64,000 nt of DNA from Locusta migratoria (Eukaryota; Arthropoda; Insecta; Orthoptera; Acrididae), in assembly GCA_026315105.1 (NCBI GenBank), contig CM048747.1, positions 284,731,154 to 284,795,153 of the forward strand. The letters run 5' to 3'. Each line of letters starts with the position of its first letter. Positions within the stretch are counted from its first letter, which is position 1. Below the pieces are notes generated by a model. That model saw only the letters and a list, made by a program, of their open reading frames with translations, made no database searches and was not told the origin of the DNA. The translations under genes were made by a program, and so were the position numbers. This document shows, piece after piece, positions 44,345 to 56,237 of the stretch.

Positions 44345-44950
44345 ATGGTATTAGACACTCGAACTGACCTATATAGCTGAATTAAAGACCTATATAGCTG
44401 AATTAAAGACGAGGATACCGAACATACCTACGAAACAGAAAACGTGAAATGGTGTCGTCAACTGGGAGGTATATAGTTCACTTAAAGACGAGGATACCAG
44501 TCGTAGGTATTTAAAATTAAATTGTATCGTAGGAATCGATTTCCTTTTAAATCCCACGGTATAAATAATGTGTGGGCCGTATCGGACTTTCGAGTTGACC
44601 TACATAGCTAATTTAAGGCGAGGATACCAATGTCGAGAAGTAAAGAAAAAAGCCAACTAAAACGGTATCGGATACGCGATTTGACCAATTAAAGACGAGG
44701 ATACCAGTTGTAGGTATTTACTGATTAAAATTGTTTCGTAGAATTCGATGTTTTTAAAAAAAAATCTCACGGGATAAATAGTATGTGGTCGTTATCGAAC
44801 ATTCGAATTGACCTATATAGTTCAATTAAAGACAAGGATACCACTGCCCAATAGTAAATAAAAAAGCCAACTAAAATGGTATCGGTCACTCAAATTGACT
44901 TATATAGCTAAATTACAGACGAGGATACCAGCTCTAGCTATTTAATGGTT
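44345..44950 (+). repeat. Higher-order tandem array with AATTAAAGACGAGGATACCA motif
   Basis: The motif TAAAGACGAGGATACC (with small changes) starts at 44404, 44483, 44614, 44690, 44827 and 44914. Spacings alternate 79, 131, 76, 137 and 87, so the larger unit is about 210 bases made of two unequal halves. Other shared blocks are TGACCTATATAGCT, AAAAGCCAACTAAAA and TAGGTATTTA. Relatives of the GGATACCACTC part occur at 45330-45360 (minus), 60767-60810 and 61020-61060 (minus). No coding. Confidence 0.7.
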
Positions 44951-45329
44951 TGAATTATGTAGTGGGTATCTGAAACGATCTCTTTAAGCTGAAAAAGATT
45001 ATCGATTTTTTGTTTATTAAAAAAAAATCACAAGACAGGAGCTGGATGCATGAATATAAAGTGATCGATGTATATTAACACATGCATCAACCGATCCGAA
45101 CGAATTAATTAAAATATACCGATATTAAATTAAGTATAGCATCATTATTTATGTTTTGTTTAATTAAAAAAAAACTCACGAGAGAGTAGGATAATCTATT
45201 TTCGATAAATAGTGAACGAGACAGGGCTATATCAATAGGGAAAATTAATAACAAATTTTCAAATATGTGATTTACTTATATTCGAAACACCCGCAAAGCA
45301 ATGACGTCATACAACACGACGCCACGGGT
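44951..45329. other. No recognisable gene
   Basis: AT-rich continuation after the array, with poly-A patches. No gene seen. Confidence 0.35.
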
Positions 45330-45830
45330 CAAAGTCGAAGAGTGGTATCCCCGTCTAGAATTGACCCAACTGTACACGCCCCACGCCAATGCAGTCTCCG
45401 CCAGCTTGAACAGTCCACTTCTCTCATGCAGGTTCTTGAATTTATGAAAGTCACCAAGGTACAACAAGTGGTCTTTGGATCCGAAAGCCAATATCGATGA
45501 ATGTATCGTGGAATGGCTCGCATGCTGACACTTGTTGATGGCCCAGCATTGTAATACGCAGGAGGTTTGTATTTTTGCCACCTTGAACTATTTTCTTATC
45601 ACTGTTGATCCCTTTCTTGCATGATTTTTATCCGGCTGCAGCGATATCGAAGATCTGATGTTTTACCAGTTTCGCGACATTCGCGGTGCACTCGTGAATT
45701 GGTCTCACGGGAAAATCTTCACCTCATCGCTATGTCAGAGATGTTACGTCCCGTCTGTCGTGCGCCAACTATAACACCACGTTCAAACTCATGTAAGTCG
45801 TCATAACGTGCCATGGCAGCAGCAGTAACC
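45330..45830 (-). pseudogene. Tc1-like transposase, N-terminal DNA-binding part
   Basis: The minus strand near 45815-45640 reads MARYDDLHEFERGVIVGARQ, then TGRNISDIAMR, a stop, and RFSRETNSRVHRECRETGKT: a helix-turn-helix region typical of Tc1-like proteins. Further along (45560-45400) a frame-shifted FIDIGFRIQRPL-like segment corresponds to the second DNA-binding part. The reading frame is broken. It may be the front half of the element whose C-terminal part is at 43182-43800, or a separate copy. Confidence 0.62.
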
Positions 45831-45989
45831 GATCTAAAGCCCGCGCCAGACTCCTGTTGTCTTATGTAGGCGGGTTGCCGACCGCAGCGCCGTCCACTGA
45901 GTGTTTACATATCTCTGTGTTTGCATACTCATGCCTATAACACATTCATTGCAAATTCTACCCGTGCGAAGCTGGGGCGGCATGTTAGT

Positions 45990-47200
45990 AGTAATAAAAG
46001 TCGTTTTCTAATGTTAAGGATTGTGATATGAATGGGACAGTGTACAAATGGTTTAAATCATACCTAACAGGAAGAGTGCAGAAAGTTCACATAAGTAATT
46101 CACATAATATGCACAAAAAAGCTGGTTCTTCAAACTGGAGAACAATCAAAAATGGGGTGCCACAAGGTTCGGTCTTGGGCCCTTTGCTGTTCTTAATATA
46201 TATTAATAACTTGCCATTCTATATCCATGAAGATGCAGAGCTGGTTCTTTTTGCTGATGATACAAGTATAGTTATCACACCTGACAGACAAGAAGTAACT
46301 GAAGAAATTGTAAACGACGTTTTTCTGAAAATCATTAAGTGGTTCTAAGCATATGGACTATCATTAAATTTTGATAAAACACGGTACATACAGTTCCGTA
46401 CAGTAAATGGAATGACACCATTAATACATATAGACTTTGATCAGAAATCTGTAGCAAAGTAGAATATTCAAAATTTTTAGGTGTATGGATCGATGAGGGG
46501 TTGAACTGGAATAAACACATTGAAGATCTGCTGAAACATTTGAGTTCAGCTACTTATGCTATTGGGGTAATTGCAAATTTTGGTGATACACATCTCAGTA
46601 AATTAGCTTACTATGCCTATTTTCATTCTCTGCTTTCGTATGGCATCATCTTCTGGGATAATTCATCACCGACTAAAAAAGTATTTACTGCACAAAAGCG
46701 TGTAAGCAGAATAATTGCAAACACTTATTTAAAGAGCCAGGGATCTTCACAGTAGCTTCACAGTATATATATTCCCTTACGAAATTTGTTATGACCAATC
46801 CCACTGAATTTAAAAGCAGTAGCAGTGTACATAACTACAACACTTGGAGAAAGAATAATCTTCACTATTAAATGTTAAATCTAGCTTTGGCACAGAAAGG
46901 GGTGAATTATGCTCCCACAAAGGTCTTTGGTCACCTACCAAACAGCATCAAAAGCCTGACAGCCAACTAGCATTTAAAAATAAATTAAAATAATTTCTGA
47001 ATGGCAACTCCTTCTATACTATAGATGAATTTTTAGATATAAATTAGTAAATCTGAAAAAAAAAGAAATATATTGTGTTATTTATATTTAGTACAAAGTA
47101 ATAATGTGTAAAGACACCTTTCATTAACCTGACACGTTCCACATCATTACGAAGTGTCGTACTCATGATCTATGGAACAAGTACTAATCTAATCTAATGA
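45990..47200 (+). pseudogene. Jockey-like LINE, 5'-truncated, with pentamer tail
   Basis: 46028-46345 reads the RT core: TVYKWFKSYLTGRVQKVHIS, NGVPQGSVLGPLLFLIYINN and LVLFADDTSIVIT (catalytic FADD). After stops, 46501-46755 continues LNWNKHIEDLLKHLSSATYA and YAYFHSLLSYGIIFWDNSS. The element ends at TACTAATCTAATCTAATG (47185-47200), a short repeat tail. The 5' edge lies inside the RT domain near 45990. A few stops disable it. Confidence 0.85.
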
Positions 47201-47756
47201 AATTCGTGTATGTACAAATTTCATATTGTTTCAGTCTAATATCAAGTATATCGCCGCGTTTACAGATGTCAGCATTTTTGTTTTCATCTATAATGCAGTA
47301 CTTGCGAATATGATAAATAGATCAACAACTTTTGTCTCAGAAACGTGTTCCGAGAGAATTAACTTGAAATTTTACTAAAATATTTGAAACTCTTATTTAT
47401 TTCGTCAATAATTCCATTCTATTTCACAGTATCGCATACATCTGCGACAGCGAAAGAGGAATAAAAGATAAACATGAGACTGCAAGAGAACACAAGCCGC
47501 AAAATTTGTAAGCTATAGTACTGACCGGTAGAACGTGAAATATGAGCAGACTAAAGCCACTGCAATGTTTAGTTCGTCAATTTTGTTGGAAAATAACCAA
47601 AATAATTCCTCAGATTTTGCCAATCGGTAGTTCCGAAATAACTTGACGAGTACCAAAGAGTACGAAAAATCAGCATAATTATTTTATTTTATGAATACAC
47701 AGGACTTAATCTGAATCCTAATTGTAGCTGCAAAGGCTCGCTCATATTATGTAATA
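47201..47756. other. No recognisable gene
   Basis: AT-rich flank between the LINE tail and the Helitron. Nothing identified. Confidence 0.35.
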
Positions 47757-49305
47757 CTAGCTTAAACCCGCGGCTCCGGTCGCGTGTTGGTTTATTATTA
47801 CAGATAAGCTATCTTTCAGTAGAGTGCTATGAGACTGGTTTTGAAGGCTGAAATGAAATACAATACCTTCTTTAAAACAAACATTTTTCATGAACATTCG
47901 AATAAAAAAATAAAATTGTGTGAAGTGCTAAATGATTTACAATAAATAATACATACATAAGCTATCTTTCAGTAGAGTGCTATGAGACTGGTTTTGAAGG
48001 CTGAAATGAAATACAATACCTTTTTTAGAAACAAACATTTTTCATGAACATTCGAATAAAAAAATAAAATTGTGTGAAGTGCTAAATGATTTACAATAAA
48101 TAATACATACATTATTACTTGTAGCCTGTGTTGCAATATCTCAACACGTAAGGTGATAGTAATGTCCAAATTCATTTTAATTTCATTTCAGGGCATTCTA
48201 GTAAACTACGTTATTTGTAGTATTGTTTGGGGCGTAAATGTAGAGATTTTTTTTGGTTGCCCATCCTTGAGCAAGCGACGTATAATAGACCATGTGAAAA
48301 ACATGATGGCTGTAAATGGACTCCTGCGAAGTTTAATGATTGTCCTTGAGCTTTGTTAATTGACATGGCAAAAGCTAGAGGAACAGGAAACTGAAGTCTT
48401 TTGAAATTAAACGGCATATCTGAAGGGATTAAAGGAAATTCGACAATAATGATTGTAATAATATCACAGATCGATCACTTGATGTAATGCGCATAACGTC
48501 AAATCGATTTTTTGAAAGAGATGTATTAAAAGAAATTTCTTTTGTACTGTTTATTTATTTATTCTTGTGTTTCCTTATTCGTATGCCTATCCTTACAGAG
48601 AAAGAGCTGAAGACATTGTAGCACGCATAGACCAAAGATATGGTCTGTGGCTGTATGTCACCTCCTTGCCATACAGTCGCAAACGTCATCGCTGGTCTTC
48701 AGTCCGAATTTTTTAATAATTTGACGACTTTCAACCACCATATCTTCGTCCTTATAGCTATCGGCATGGAACTGCTATGGTGTACAACGGGAGACTTCGG
48801 ACAACAATTACACACAGACCATTCGTTTGCGTTCTGTAGTTTTCGCTGCAGAGCGAAATATTAACACACACGTAGAATTTTATATACACCGATAACTTTC
48901 CATCCCAATATACTCCACCCTTTTATCATTATCAACCCTCAAGCAACAATGCAACCAATAAAACTATTTGCAAAAATACAATTTTCAGAGTAATCATTGT
49001 TCCACATTTCACGTTATATTCTTCAAATTACTAAATATCTATCAGATCGCTATAAAACCGTGCCTAAAACCTTCCTCAGGTATAAATTAGTAACTGTACA
49101 ACTACTCAAATCTCTGCGTCTTGTCATTCCGACGTAATAAGCGTACACAGAACAGACATTCACTTTAATCCGATCGCCATAAAACCGTGCCTAAAGCCTT
49201 CCCCGAGTAGACATTAGTAACTGTACAAATTTTTAGCTCTTTATGTCTTGTGGTTCAGACGTGATAAACGTACACCGAACAGACATTCACATTTATAGAT
49301 ATAGA
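47757..49305 (-). mobile_element. Helitron, inverse copy with helicase remnant
   Basis: Read on the minus strand it starts TCTATATCTATAAATG (49305) after an A and ends CCGCGGGTTTAAGCTAG (47757) before a T. It aligns with the copy at 30547-31606 in inverse orientation but keeps an extra internal part holding the end of the Rep-helicase. A 153-base tandem duplication (47806-47958 and 47959-48111) lies near its 3' end. It is 1549 bases long and non-autonomous. Confidence 0.87.
48211..48417 (-). pseudogene. Helitron helicase C-terminal fragment (PIF1-like)
   Basis: The minus-strand frame reads FKRLQFPVPLAFAMSINKAQ, then GQSLNFAGVHL, CFSHGLLYVACSRMGNQKKS and LRPKQYYK. AMSINKAQGQSL and LYVACSR are the last helicase motifs of PIF1-type enzymes in Helitron Rep-Hel proteins. 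Only this C-terminal end is present, with no Rep domain. Confidence 0.9.
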
Positions 49306-49464
49306 TTATTTTTAGTATGACTACTAATAATGGCATTCATTTCAAAACGAAATTCTTTAGGAAGAAAAAGGTAGACGGAATCCAAGAAGGAATCCCTATT
49401 TACACACACTTCTACGATCCAAACATGCAGCACAGTAAAATGTAGGTTAACAGTACTTTCCATG

Positions 49465-49557
49465 GTTTTTTTTTTTTTTTCAATTGTTAGTAACGCTAGG
49501 CGACCACGCTGCAGTAGTTGTCAGTTCCTAGAGTTACAAACTACTTACATTAAATGA

Positions 49558-49611
<54 letters not shown>

Positions 49612-49705
49612 GCGCGCGCGCGCCTGACTGAGGACTCGAACCTCCGACAGGGAGCAGACGCGCACTCCGCAATAAGGCGCCTTAGGGAGTACGGCCACTC
49701 CCGAG
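49465..49705 (-). mobile_element. SINE (family 1), diverged, expanded by a CA/CG microsatellite
   Basis: A T14 run (poly-A tail in inverse view may be on the other side), body TTGTCAGTTCCTAG, then the microsatellite, then the head GGACTCGAACCTCCGACAGG and CACTCCCGAGCGGCGG. Same diverged type as the copies at 2276 and 26834. Confidence 0.7.
49559..49623 (+). repeat. (CA)n(CG)n microsatellite
   Basis: About 19 CA units are followed by about 13 CG units without interruption. Alternating purine-pyrimidine runs like this can adopt left-handed DNA. Its place matches the short CA run of the SINE at 780-793, suggesting growth from a seed inside the SINE. Confidence 0.9.
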
Positions 49706-50505
49706 CGGCGGCTATTTTTGAAAGACGAGGAGGCTTGAACTGAACAAGTGCTTGAACTTTCTGCAGGTTTCCACCATCAGCCTCACAAAATTCTTTTTCA
49801 TTGTTACTTAAAAGTTTTCATCATTATTAAATACATCAACTGTTTTTCTTTTTTATTCATTTGATTTTTAAAGAGTACGCAAAACCTAAAGTTCGACCCA
49901 AGACTGATGGGCAGGGGGCGCATGTCTAGACAAATATTGGAAAAACATCTTTTCCGGGTTCAAGCGACAGTGGAAGTTCACTTATATACGTGCTTTGCGC
50001 CTGAAGAAACCACATAGCGTGCAAATAATGGCTCGCGCTTCCTTAGGCAGACTTTTCTGCATGCCAGCACCATGAGAGATGACAACTTAAAACAAACGGA
50101 CCAAAATTCACTAAATAAATCGTTATAATCCAGTTTAATTTTGGCAATGCCTACGACAGTCGCAGCAGAGCGTTAAGAACAGTACTGGAACGCTCATTGG
50201 CTATCGAAGAATGCGTGACGTAGATGCGCAGACCAAACCTAAACTCAACCGCTGTCGTTCTTGGTTCCAACTATAGTAACTAATACTGCTACATCAAAGT
50301 ATGGCTTCGTTTTACGTCTGTCATATGACGTCAACAGACTTTCAGCCAACAACAGAGTGTTTACGACCATGTCACCAATTCTTCCAGTTGAATGGTTTTT
50401 ACGTTTTAATTACATAAAAACAACATTGACCAATATGCTATTTGAATTATTCATATGAATTCGGACATGTCCGAAAGAACAAACATCGCTGGTTGACATT
50501 AATAG
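49706..50505. other. No recognisable gene
   Basis: No repeat or exon identified. Confidence 0.35.
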
Positions 50506-50509
50506 CTGT

Positions 50510-50628
50510 AAATTTGTGAGTTTGAAATACAACATCCCGACCTTTGCAGGGCATTGAAATCTACAAATGTATTTATTTCAATACCCTGCAACGGTCGAGA
50601 TGTTAGAATATTTCAAATTCGTAAATGC
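50510..50628. repeat. Short palindromic element
   Basis: Arms 50513-50560 and 50576-50624 are inverted copies (TTTGAAATA, AACATC, CGACC, TTGCAGGG, ATTGAAAT), forming a hairpin of about 48 bp with some mismatches. The size fits a small MITE. Confidence 0.65.
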
Positions 50629-52354
50629 TGTTCGAATTTTATAATAATTAAGAATAATACCATTCAGACTGTATTTTTAACACTGGACGGCTATACAGGA
50701 CAGTATGGCTCAATATTCTTGCAGGAGACTGAAAACGACGGTTCAGTATTTCTCCCGGGTATTTCCACTACCGCGGTCGAGTTGTACTTCTCCAGACAAA
50801 TGGAGAACCGACACGATATTAGGACTGTGATAATGGGGGGTATTCCATGACTTTTTCCACATCAATGTAAAACATAACTAGAAAATGGTGGTCATTTAAC
50901 AACAGTACTATTTACTAGCAATCCATGATTCTATATGTAACGTAAATTATGAGTCTATTTTTACTGCTCTTTATACCAACTACTACACTGCTATAAAAAT
51001 TTCGTACACTCTGGGTAACATCACACGAAAATACAAAAAAAAAAATTGCAAAATAAACAGAAAAAGGGGCGGTTTAAGGCGTGGTAGCATAAAGGGACAA
51101 CTGATATCGGATCAAAATTTCATTCCCTGTTTAAAAAGACAGTAATGTAATGGGCATATGTTTCAATTTTTCAACGTGTCATTGCAGGGCATTTGTGTAC
51201 AACAAAAGTTAATACAAACATATTTGGTAACGTGGTCGCTTGCTGCAGAGCACAATTTGAAAAACAATGAAAGACTGAACATATAGGTAAACTACCATCG
51301 CATGTAATTAATGTTTAATGCATCTTAACTGCCAAAAACCAGTCGCTTTTGCTTACAGTAAAAGTTTTCCCTTGCTGCAGCTACTGTACTCTGTACATCG
51401 AGTAGGAAATTGTTCTGTCTTCCTGACAGGTTGTTTTTATGACGTGCAGCTGACTACTAAAGTCTATATCGGAACGCATTGGCAAATGAATTGTATTAAG
51501 TGATAGCATTGCAATTACCTTCACCCATCCACCTACCTAGCCCCTTGATTGAAATGAAGACTAACACCCTCCAATAATTTAAAAGAGTGATCATTTGTCT
51601 TTCTTTCCACTTAATGGTAAGACTTTTACCGAAGTTTTATAAAGAAATTAAAATCATTTCCACTTGGCGATTATTTCCACTCCACATACGTACTTTTAAA
51701 TAGAATATGTAGTACGTATGTAGTTGATGGGTTACATTAACCTAATTTATTTTGTTTCTATTTTTTGTATATTAATATTTAAACGAATATCAGTCGCAAA
51801 CGAAAGCGAAACAATCGAAGAAGCACAATGTCACTGACTTTCTGAACCTCATCATCATATGCATTTTTACAAATCTACAGATCAGATACAGTACAGGTTG
51901 TGGCGAGTTGTGGCAAATATACTGCATGTAAGATGATCAAAAATGGAAATAAAATACTTCGATCTTAAAATTGCCATAACTGAATGAGTAAGAACGTCCA
52001 CATTTTTAACAGACATAACGTTGTACATTGCGTAGTTCGCTGAGTTAATTGACACACACACAAACACACCTGAAGTAAATGTCTAACTTACAGTACATGA
52101 AGTGAATTGCTGATGTTTTGATCTGCTTTTCTCTGACAATGTGACAACGTTTTTTGGGTCTTTTTTCCCTTACTGCAGATCTACAGCTGAACATATCCCG
52201 TCAACACATACATCTTATTTGGCACCTGTCATGGCTTTGTTTTCTGTTGTCTGAACTTTGTCATTCCTTAACTTCACTTAACATCATGCTGCATGTCATT
52301 AAGGAGGTACGCCCCTGCACATTCGACATTACTAAGTAAATGAGAATATTATGG
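50629..52354. other. No recognisable gene
   Basis: An open frame at 50554-50850 continues out of the palindrome (TLDGYTGQYGSIFLQETEND) but has no splice context or recognised domain. The rest is AT-rich and featureless. Confidence 0.3.
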
Positions 52355-52364
52355 ACATTTTACA

Positions 52365-52567
52365 GCCGGCCGCGGTGGCCGAGAGGTCTGCGGCGTGCCA
52401 GTCATGGTCTACTCGGCTGCTGCGGTAGGGTGTTCGAATCCCCCCTCGGGTATGGATGTTTGTGCCGTCTTTAGTATAAGCTAGTTCATAAGTAGTTTGA
52501 AAGTTTAGGGGCTGATGACCCCGTATTTAAGTCCCATAAGCTCTACAAACATTTGAACATTTTGAAC
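52365..52567 (+). mobile_element. SINE (family 1), full length
   Basis: Head GCCGGCCGCGGTGGCCGAGA, B box GTGTTCGAATCCCCCC, body GGGGCTGATGACCCCG and end ACATTTGAACATTTTGAAC. The duplication ACATTTTACA lies at 52355-52364 and 52568-52577. Confidence 0.92.
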
Positions 52568-52577
52568 ACATTTTACA

Positions 52578-53650
52578 ATGTAGGTAAAAATATGGAGAAA
52601 TGAGGATATTCGATATTTTGAAGCCGATGTTGTTTTAAATATTGAATATGACAGTGCTTATGCTATTAACATTGTGTCACGAAGGCAATTTAAAACTTTT
52701 GACGTCTTGAATGCGAATTTCAACCATCAACAGGACACACGTAGCATAGTTTTTGTTTATAACCTTTCAGTAGCCAAGTAGTGTAATATGTAATGGGAAA
52801 TGGATACAATTAAAGTTGAGTTAAAGACGTCGCTTATAGGGACTTCTAAAGCAGTATTTCGTAAACAGATTTCCCAATTCCGCTTTTGGTTTGTCATGTA
52901 AACACTTCAAAATCTATTCTAGAAATCCGCTTCTATTAAGAAGTTTTCCATTTTTTAGATGCGCTTCAGTTGTCACGTAACAGCTTACTGTTATTTCAGC
53001 TAATATGGAGAGTGTGCTTTCTTCTGCAGTGGAGGTTAATTAGTAACTCAGAAAATAAGACGGTTGTTTGCCACACACAGTATTTCACTGGGGTAGCCTT
53101 AACAGGTACTAATGGCAAATTGACACTGGGCGAGAATGTTTATGGAAGCGACTATAAATGGGAAATTCCACCAATCACCGCTCGGAGTTCCAGTTTGAGC
53201 CAATAATAAACATGACAACGAAAAAACTATTGACGTAATTCGGCTTTCGTCTTCTGGAAAGTGAAGGTGTCGGTGGTTTTCATGAATCACGTAATGCCAA
53301 TGAGTCTACTTCCTCATTTGTTTCGCACAGTAATCAAATCTGAGATTTATCCTTCCTTCTATTAATATTGTTAGGCTATATGCTGCAATGTAAGTGCATC
53401 ACAATGTAAATTTAAGTTGTGCTGTTAGGTTCCCGCCTAACAATATCCTCGAAAATCATGAAATATTAGTAGAAAACAGCAAAGAATTTTTAACCCGACA
53501 GATATCTACAGAAGACTGTATCGCCTCCCATTGAATCAGAGAATCAAAAGAAACCTTCCTTCTAATTACGAAATTCTTATAGAACATCGCAAATTGCACA
53601 TAAGATTCAAAATTAGTATTAGAGAAATATAACAAAGAGAATTGAGCGCT
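52578..53650. other. No recognisable gene
   Basis: AT-rich. The ORFs at 52970-53206 and 53099-53290 have no recognised features. A MITE end (see 53651-53700) begins at its right edge. Confidence 0.35.
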
Positions 53651-53705
53651 CGTTGCCAACTTCAGCACACTACGACGCCGATGCCGTAAGTAAATTTTAC
53701 TACGT
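53651..53705. repeat. Solo end of a GTTGGCAAC/TAAAATTTTAC-type MITE
   Basis: GTTGCCAACTTCAGCACACT, then GATGCCGTAAGTAAATTTTAC, matches the right end of the complete copy at 62100-62346. The other end was not found. Confidence 0.5.
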
Positions 53706-54154
53706 GTAATTTCCAAGAAAGCTTACACACGAAGTTGTACGGCCGAAATCGATACATATCGAATGTCGGTTACGCAGCTATCCACGCGCGGGATGTGTAG
53801 AAATGGGTATTTACTAATCTACCATAACGTAAAATACATTTTCTTACTAGAAATTTACCGATAATAAAAAAGTTACTTCACTTGCGAGATGAGTAAATAC
53901 CCGTATTTACTAATGTATCACAATGTACTAGAAATCTACCGATAACAAAGAAGTTGCGTCAGTTACTTTATAATGAGCGAAGTATTCGTCTTGAACTACT
54001 GTATCAGTTGCATTTGCGCTTTCTTAATTAGAACACACTAATGAAATACATTCTCCACACTTAATAAGTCGCGTGCCAATATTAACGTAATCGACATTCG
54101 ATATATATCGGTTTCTGCCGTACAACTTCGAGTGTAAGCTTTCTTGGAAGTTAC
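53706..54154. mobile_element. MITE (CCAAGAAAGCTTACACTCGAAG type), copy 1
   Basis: Inverted ends of about 75 bases: GTAATTTCCAAGAAAGCTTA, then CAC-CGAAGTTGTACGGC and CGAAATCGATA at the left; the right end is the complement. It aligns in inverse orientation with 61199-61541, including internal parts (for example GACGAATACTT and AAATACCC). No coding capacity. Confidence 0.78.
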
Positions 54155-54666
54155 GATTACCATGTAATTACTAAGAATGTGTCACAATTTTTGCAAGAAA
54201 TTACTCTTGAAAATTAATTATGTCCACAACACGAATTATTTACAAAGTGAAAAACGTATAAACGTTTTCTTATTGGCTGTCTGAACGCTATTCGTGATTG
54301 GCTGCCTTATCCTCCCGGCATTCATCGCTTGTAGTCTACGTACCTTGCATTCATCGCGCTGCTACCAACATCTATATGTCTAGTAGCAGCCGCCGACACG
54401 TAAACTAGCCTACATTATAATCGAAAGAAATAGGTGTTCTTGGTACACACACAGTATAACATCTTTGTTAGACTGTGGTGCACAAACATAAGCATACTAC
54501 TGCGAAAGCATGCATAATCAAAATTAGACCAAGCGCCAAGCTGCTTGTACAAGCCTCATGCTTGAACAAGTTTATCCTACTGAAGCTGAAGCATGCTTGC
54601 GAAAGCACGCTTGTCAAACTTGTGTTTTTGTCAAGCTTGTGTTTACATATGCCGCCTTCAAATGTC

Positions 54667-54770
54667 GGGTAATTCCAAGAATGCATACAATCTAAGTAGC
54701 TCGGCCCGAAATGATATATATAGAACGTGCTACTATAAATCGATTACGAGACTATTCACGCACGACTTAT
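54667..54770. repeat. End of a related MITE (GCTCGGCCCGAAATGATATATA)
   Basis: GGTAATTCCAAGAATGCATA, then AAGTAGCTCGGCCCGAAATG. The inverse of this end is at 59095-59156, and both ends of a complete short copy are at 60422-60755. The two solo ends could bound one long element of 4.5 kb or be unrelated remnants. Confidence 0.5.
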
Positions 54771-54780
54771 GAAGTATGTT

Positions 54781-55107
54781 TGTTAAATTGTACGACGCTC
54801 CTCGCCGGGCTTCATTGGTTATGTTGGCACCAATGTTAATGACGGCAACTCAGATGACCAATAAATATTTTTTCGTGACAACTTCAGTTAAAACAGATAT
54901 TATTTTTTTTCTGAACGGACAAGGGTACATACAAGAACCTGTCAAACATAGAGCAGGTACAGTATCAATTTTGGTGCGAGTGAAACGAGCAGCAATAACA
55001 TTTACTCTGTAGCTCGTGAAAAATATTAATGCAATTCTACACTTCATTGTTCATTTGTTGCCAACATAAGCACTGGAGCCCGGCGAGAAGCCTCGTAAAA
55101 TTTTACC
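54781..55107. mobile_element. MITE (CTCGCCGGGCTTC...GTTGGCA type)
   Basis: Inverted ends: GACGCTCCTCGCCGGGCTTC, then ATGTTGGCACCAATG at the left, and the complement of GTAAAATTTTACGAGGCTTC, then TCGCCGGGCTCC and ATGTTGGCAACAAATG at the right. The outer TAAAATTTTAC and inner GTTGGCAAC blocks relate it to 59233-59573 and 62100-62346. Confidence 0.68.
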
Positions 55108-55859
55108 AGTATGTTTTGTTCGCAGTCTTGGGAACGTATTTTATTACTTTCTGTGGTCTTCAGTGACGGTGAAGATTTTTTTCATATTTATTATGATTTA
55201 AAATACTTCATAGTTTAATCTACGTAAAGGAAAACAAACCGCCACACCCATTTAGTGACTCGTTCTCGAAGTACTTTTGTCAAGAAATTCTGCAGCGATT
55301 TATTATGCGATGAAAGTCGTATCTATAATTGTCATTTATTTATACAAACAAAATTGTTGATCTTTTGACCTTGCTCATATCATAACTGTATGGATACCTA
55401 ACGCCTCCCATTACTTTACAATGTGTATCATCAGAAACATTCAACAAATTTCTACGAAAATTCCTGTGAACTTGGCACAATTCTGATATAAAAATATTCA
55501 CGTCAACGCAACTTTAAATTACCACTCGTCAAAGTAATTAGTGTGTAAACATTCATATTTTGTGATCTCACGCATTAATACCCACGTAATCGATTTACTG
55601 ATGCATGTTCGATATATATCGTTTCGTGTGGTAGCAAATCGTATCTATTCGATACCGAGTAACGAATACTTTGACTGATACGAAATAATACTGAATCGTT
55701 ACTCATGAATACATTTCGTTACTCGCAACTATTGCATCGATACGAACCTACTCAAGAATACAGTTCGTTACTCCCATCTACCGTATCGATAAATTTACTC
55801 ATGCACACATTTTGTTATTCGCATCTACCATATCGACACGACCTCCAATACGGATGCAT
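55108..55859. other. AT-rich interval with CGATATATATCG motifs
   Basis: At 55580-55640 the block AATCGATTTACTGATGCATG, then TTCGATATATATCGTTTCG resembles MITE ends in this region. From 55650 to 55840 a short variant motif (TCGTTACTC...ATCTACCGTATCGATA) recurs about four times. No gene seen. Confidence 0.45.
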
Positions 55860-56210
55860 ATAGTCTGCGATTCTTTGTCCGGGTTTAAAATAAGGTTTTC
55901 TGTAGAAGCGTACAAAACCGCTTAAGTTTTTATTTGAAGTAAGGTACTCTCGCCCGTTCACGGAACGAAATTTGATGTAGACAATAACCTTCATCTTGTT
56001 TTCAAGGTCAAGTGTACAAAATTTCATCAAGATCGGAGCAAAACTGCGGATTTCGGCGAAATCCATAAGTACCCTCCACCATGCACTGAATGAAATTTTA
56101 TGTAGACAGTGCCCTTCCTCTTGTTTTGAAGGTCAATTGTGCAAAATTTCATCAAGATCAGTGCGAACATATAGATTTACAAGGACACATTGAAACTACA
56201 CTTTCACTTT
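55860..56210 (+). repeat. Dispersed repeat related to 1000-1260
   Basis: Two imperfect tandem halves each contain ACCTTC-TCTTGTTTT-AAGGTCAA followed by AAAATTTCATCAAGATC, at 55990-56040 and 56112-56160. The same block in inverse orientation lies near 1090-1215. Family unknown. Confidence 0.5.
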
Positions 56211-56237
56211 TTCTCAAATTTTCCGGTTGGTTTTCAG

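Noticed and set aside
50554..50850. 98-residue ORF as a possible host exon
   Set aside because: No acceptor or donor fits its frame, it overlaps a palindrome, and it is on the strand opposite to the only supported gene.
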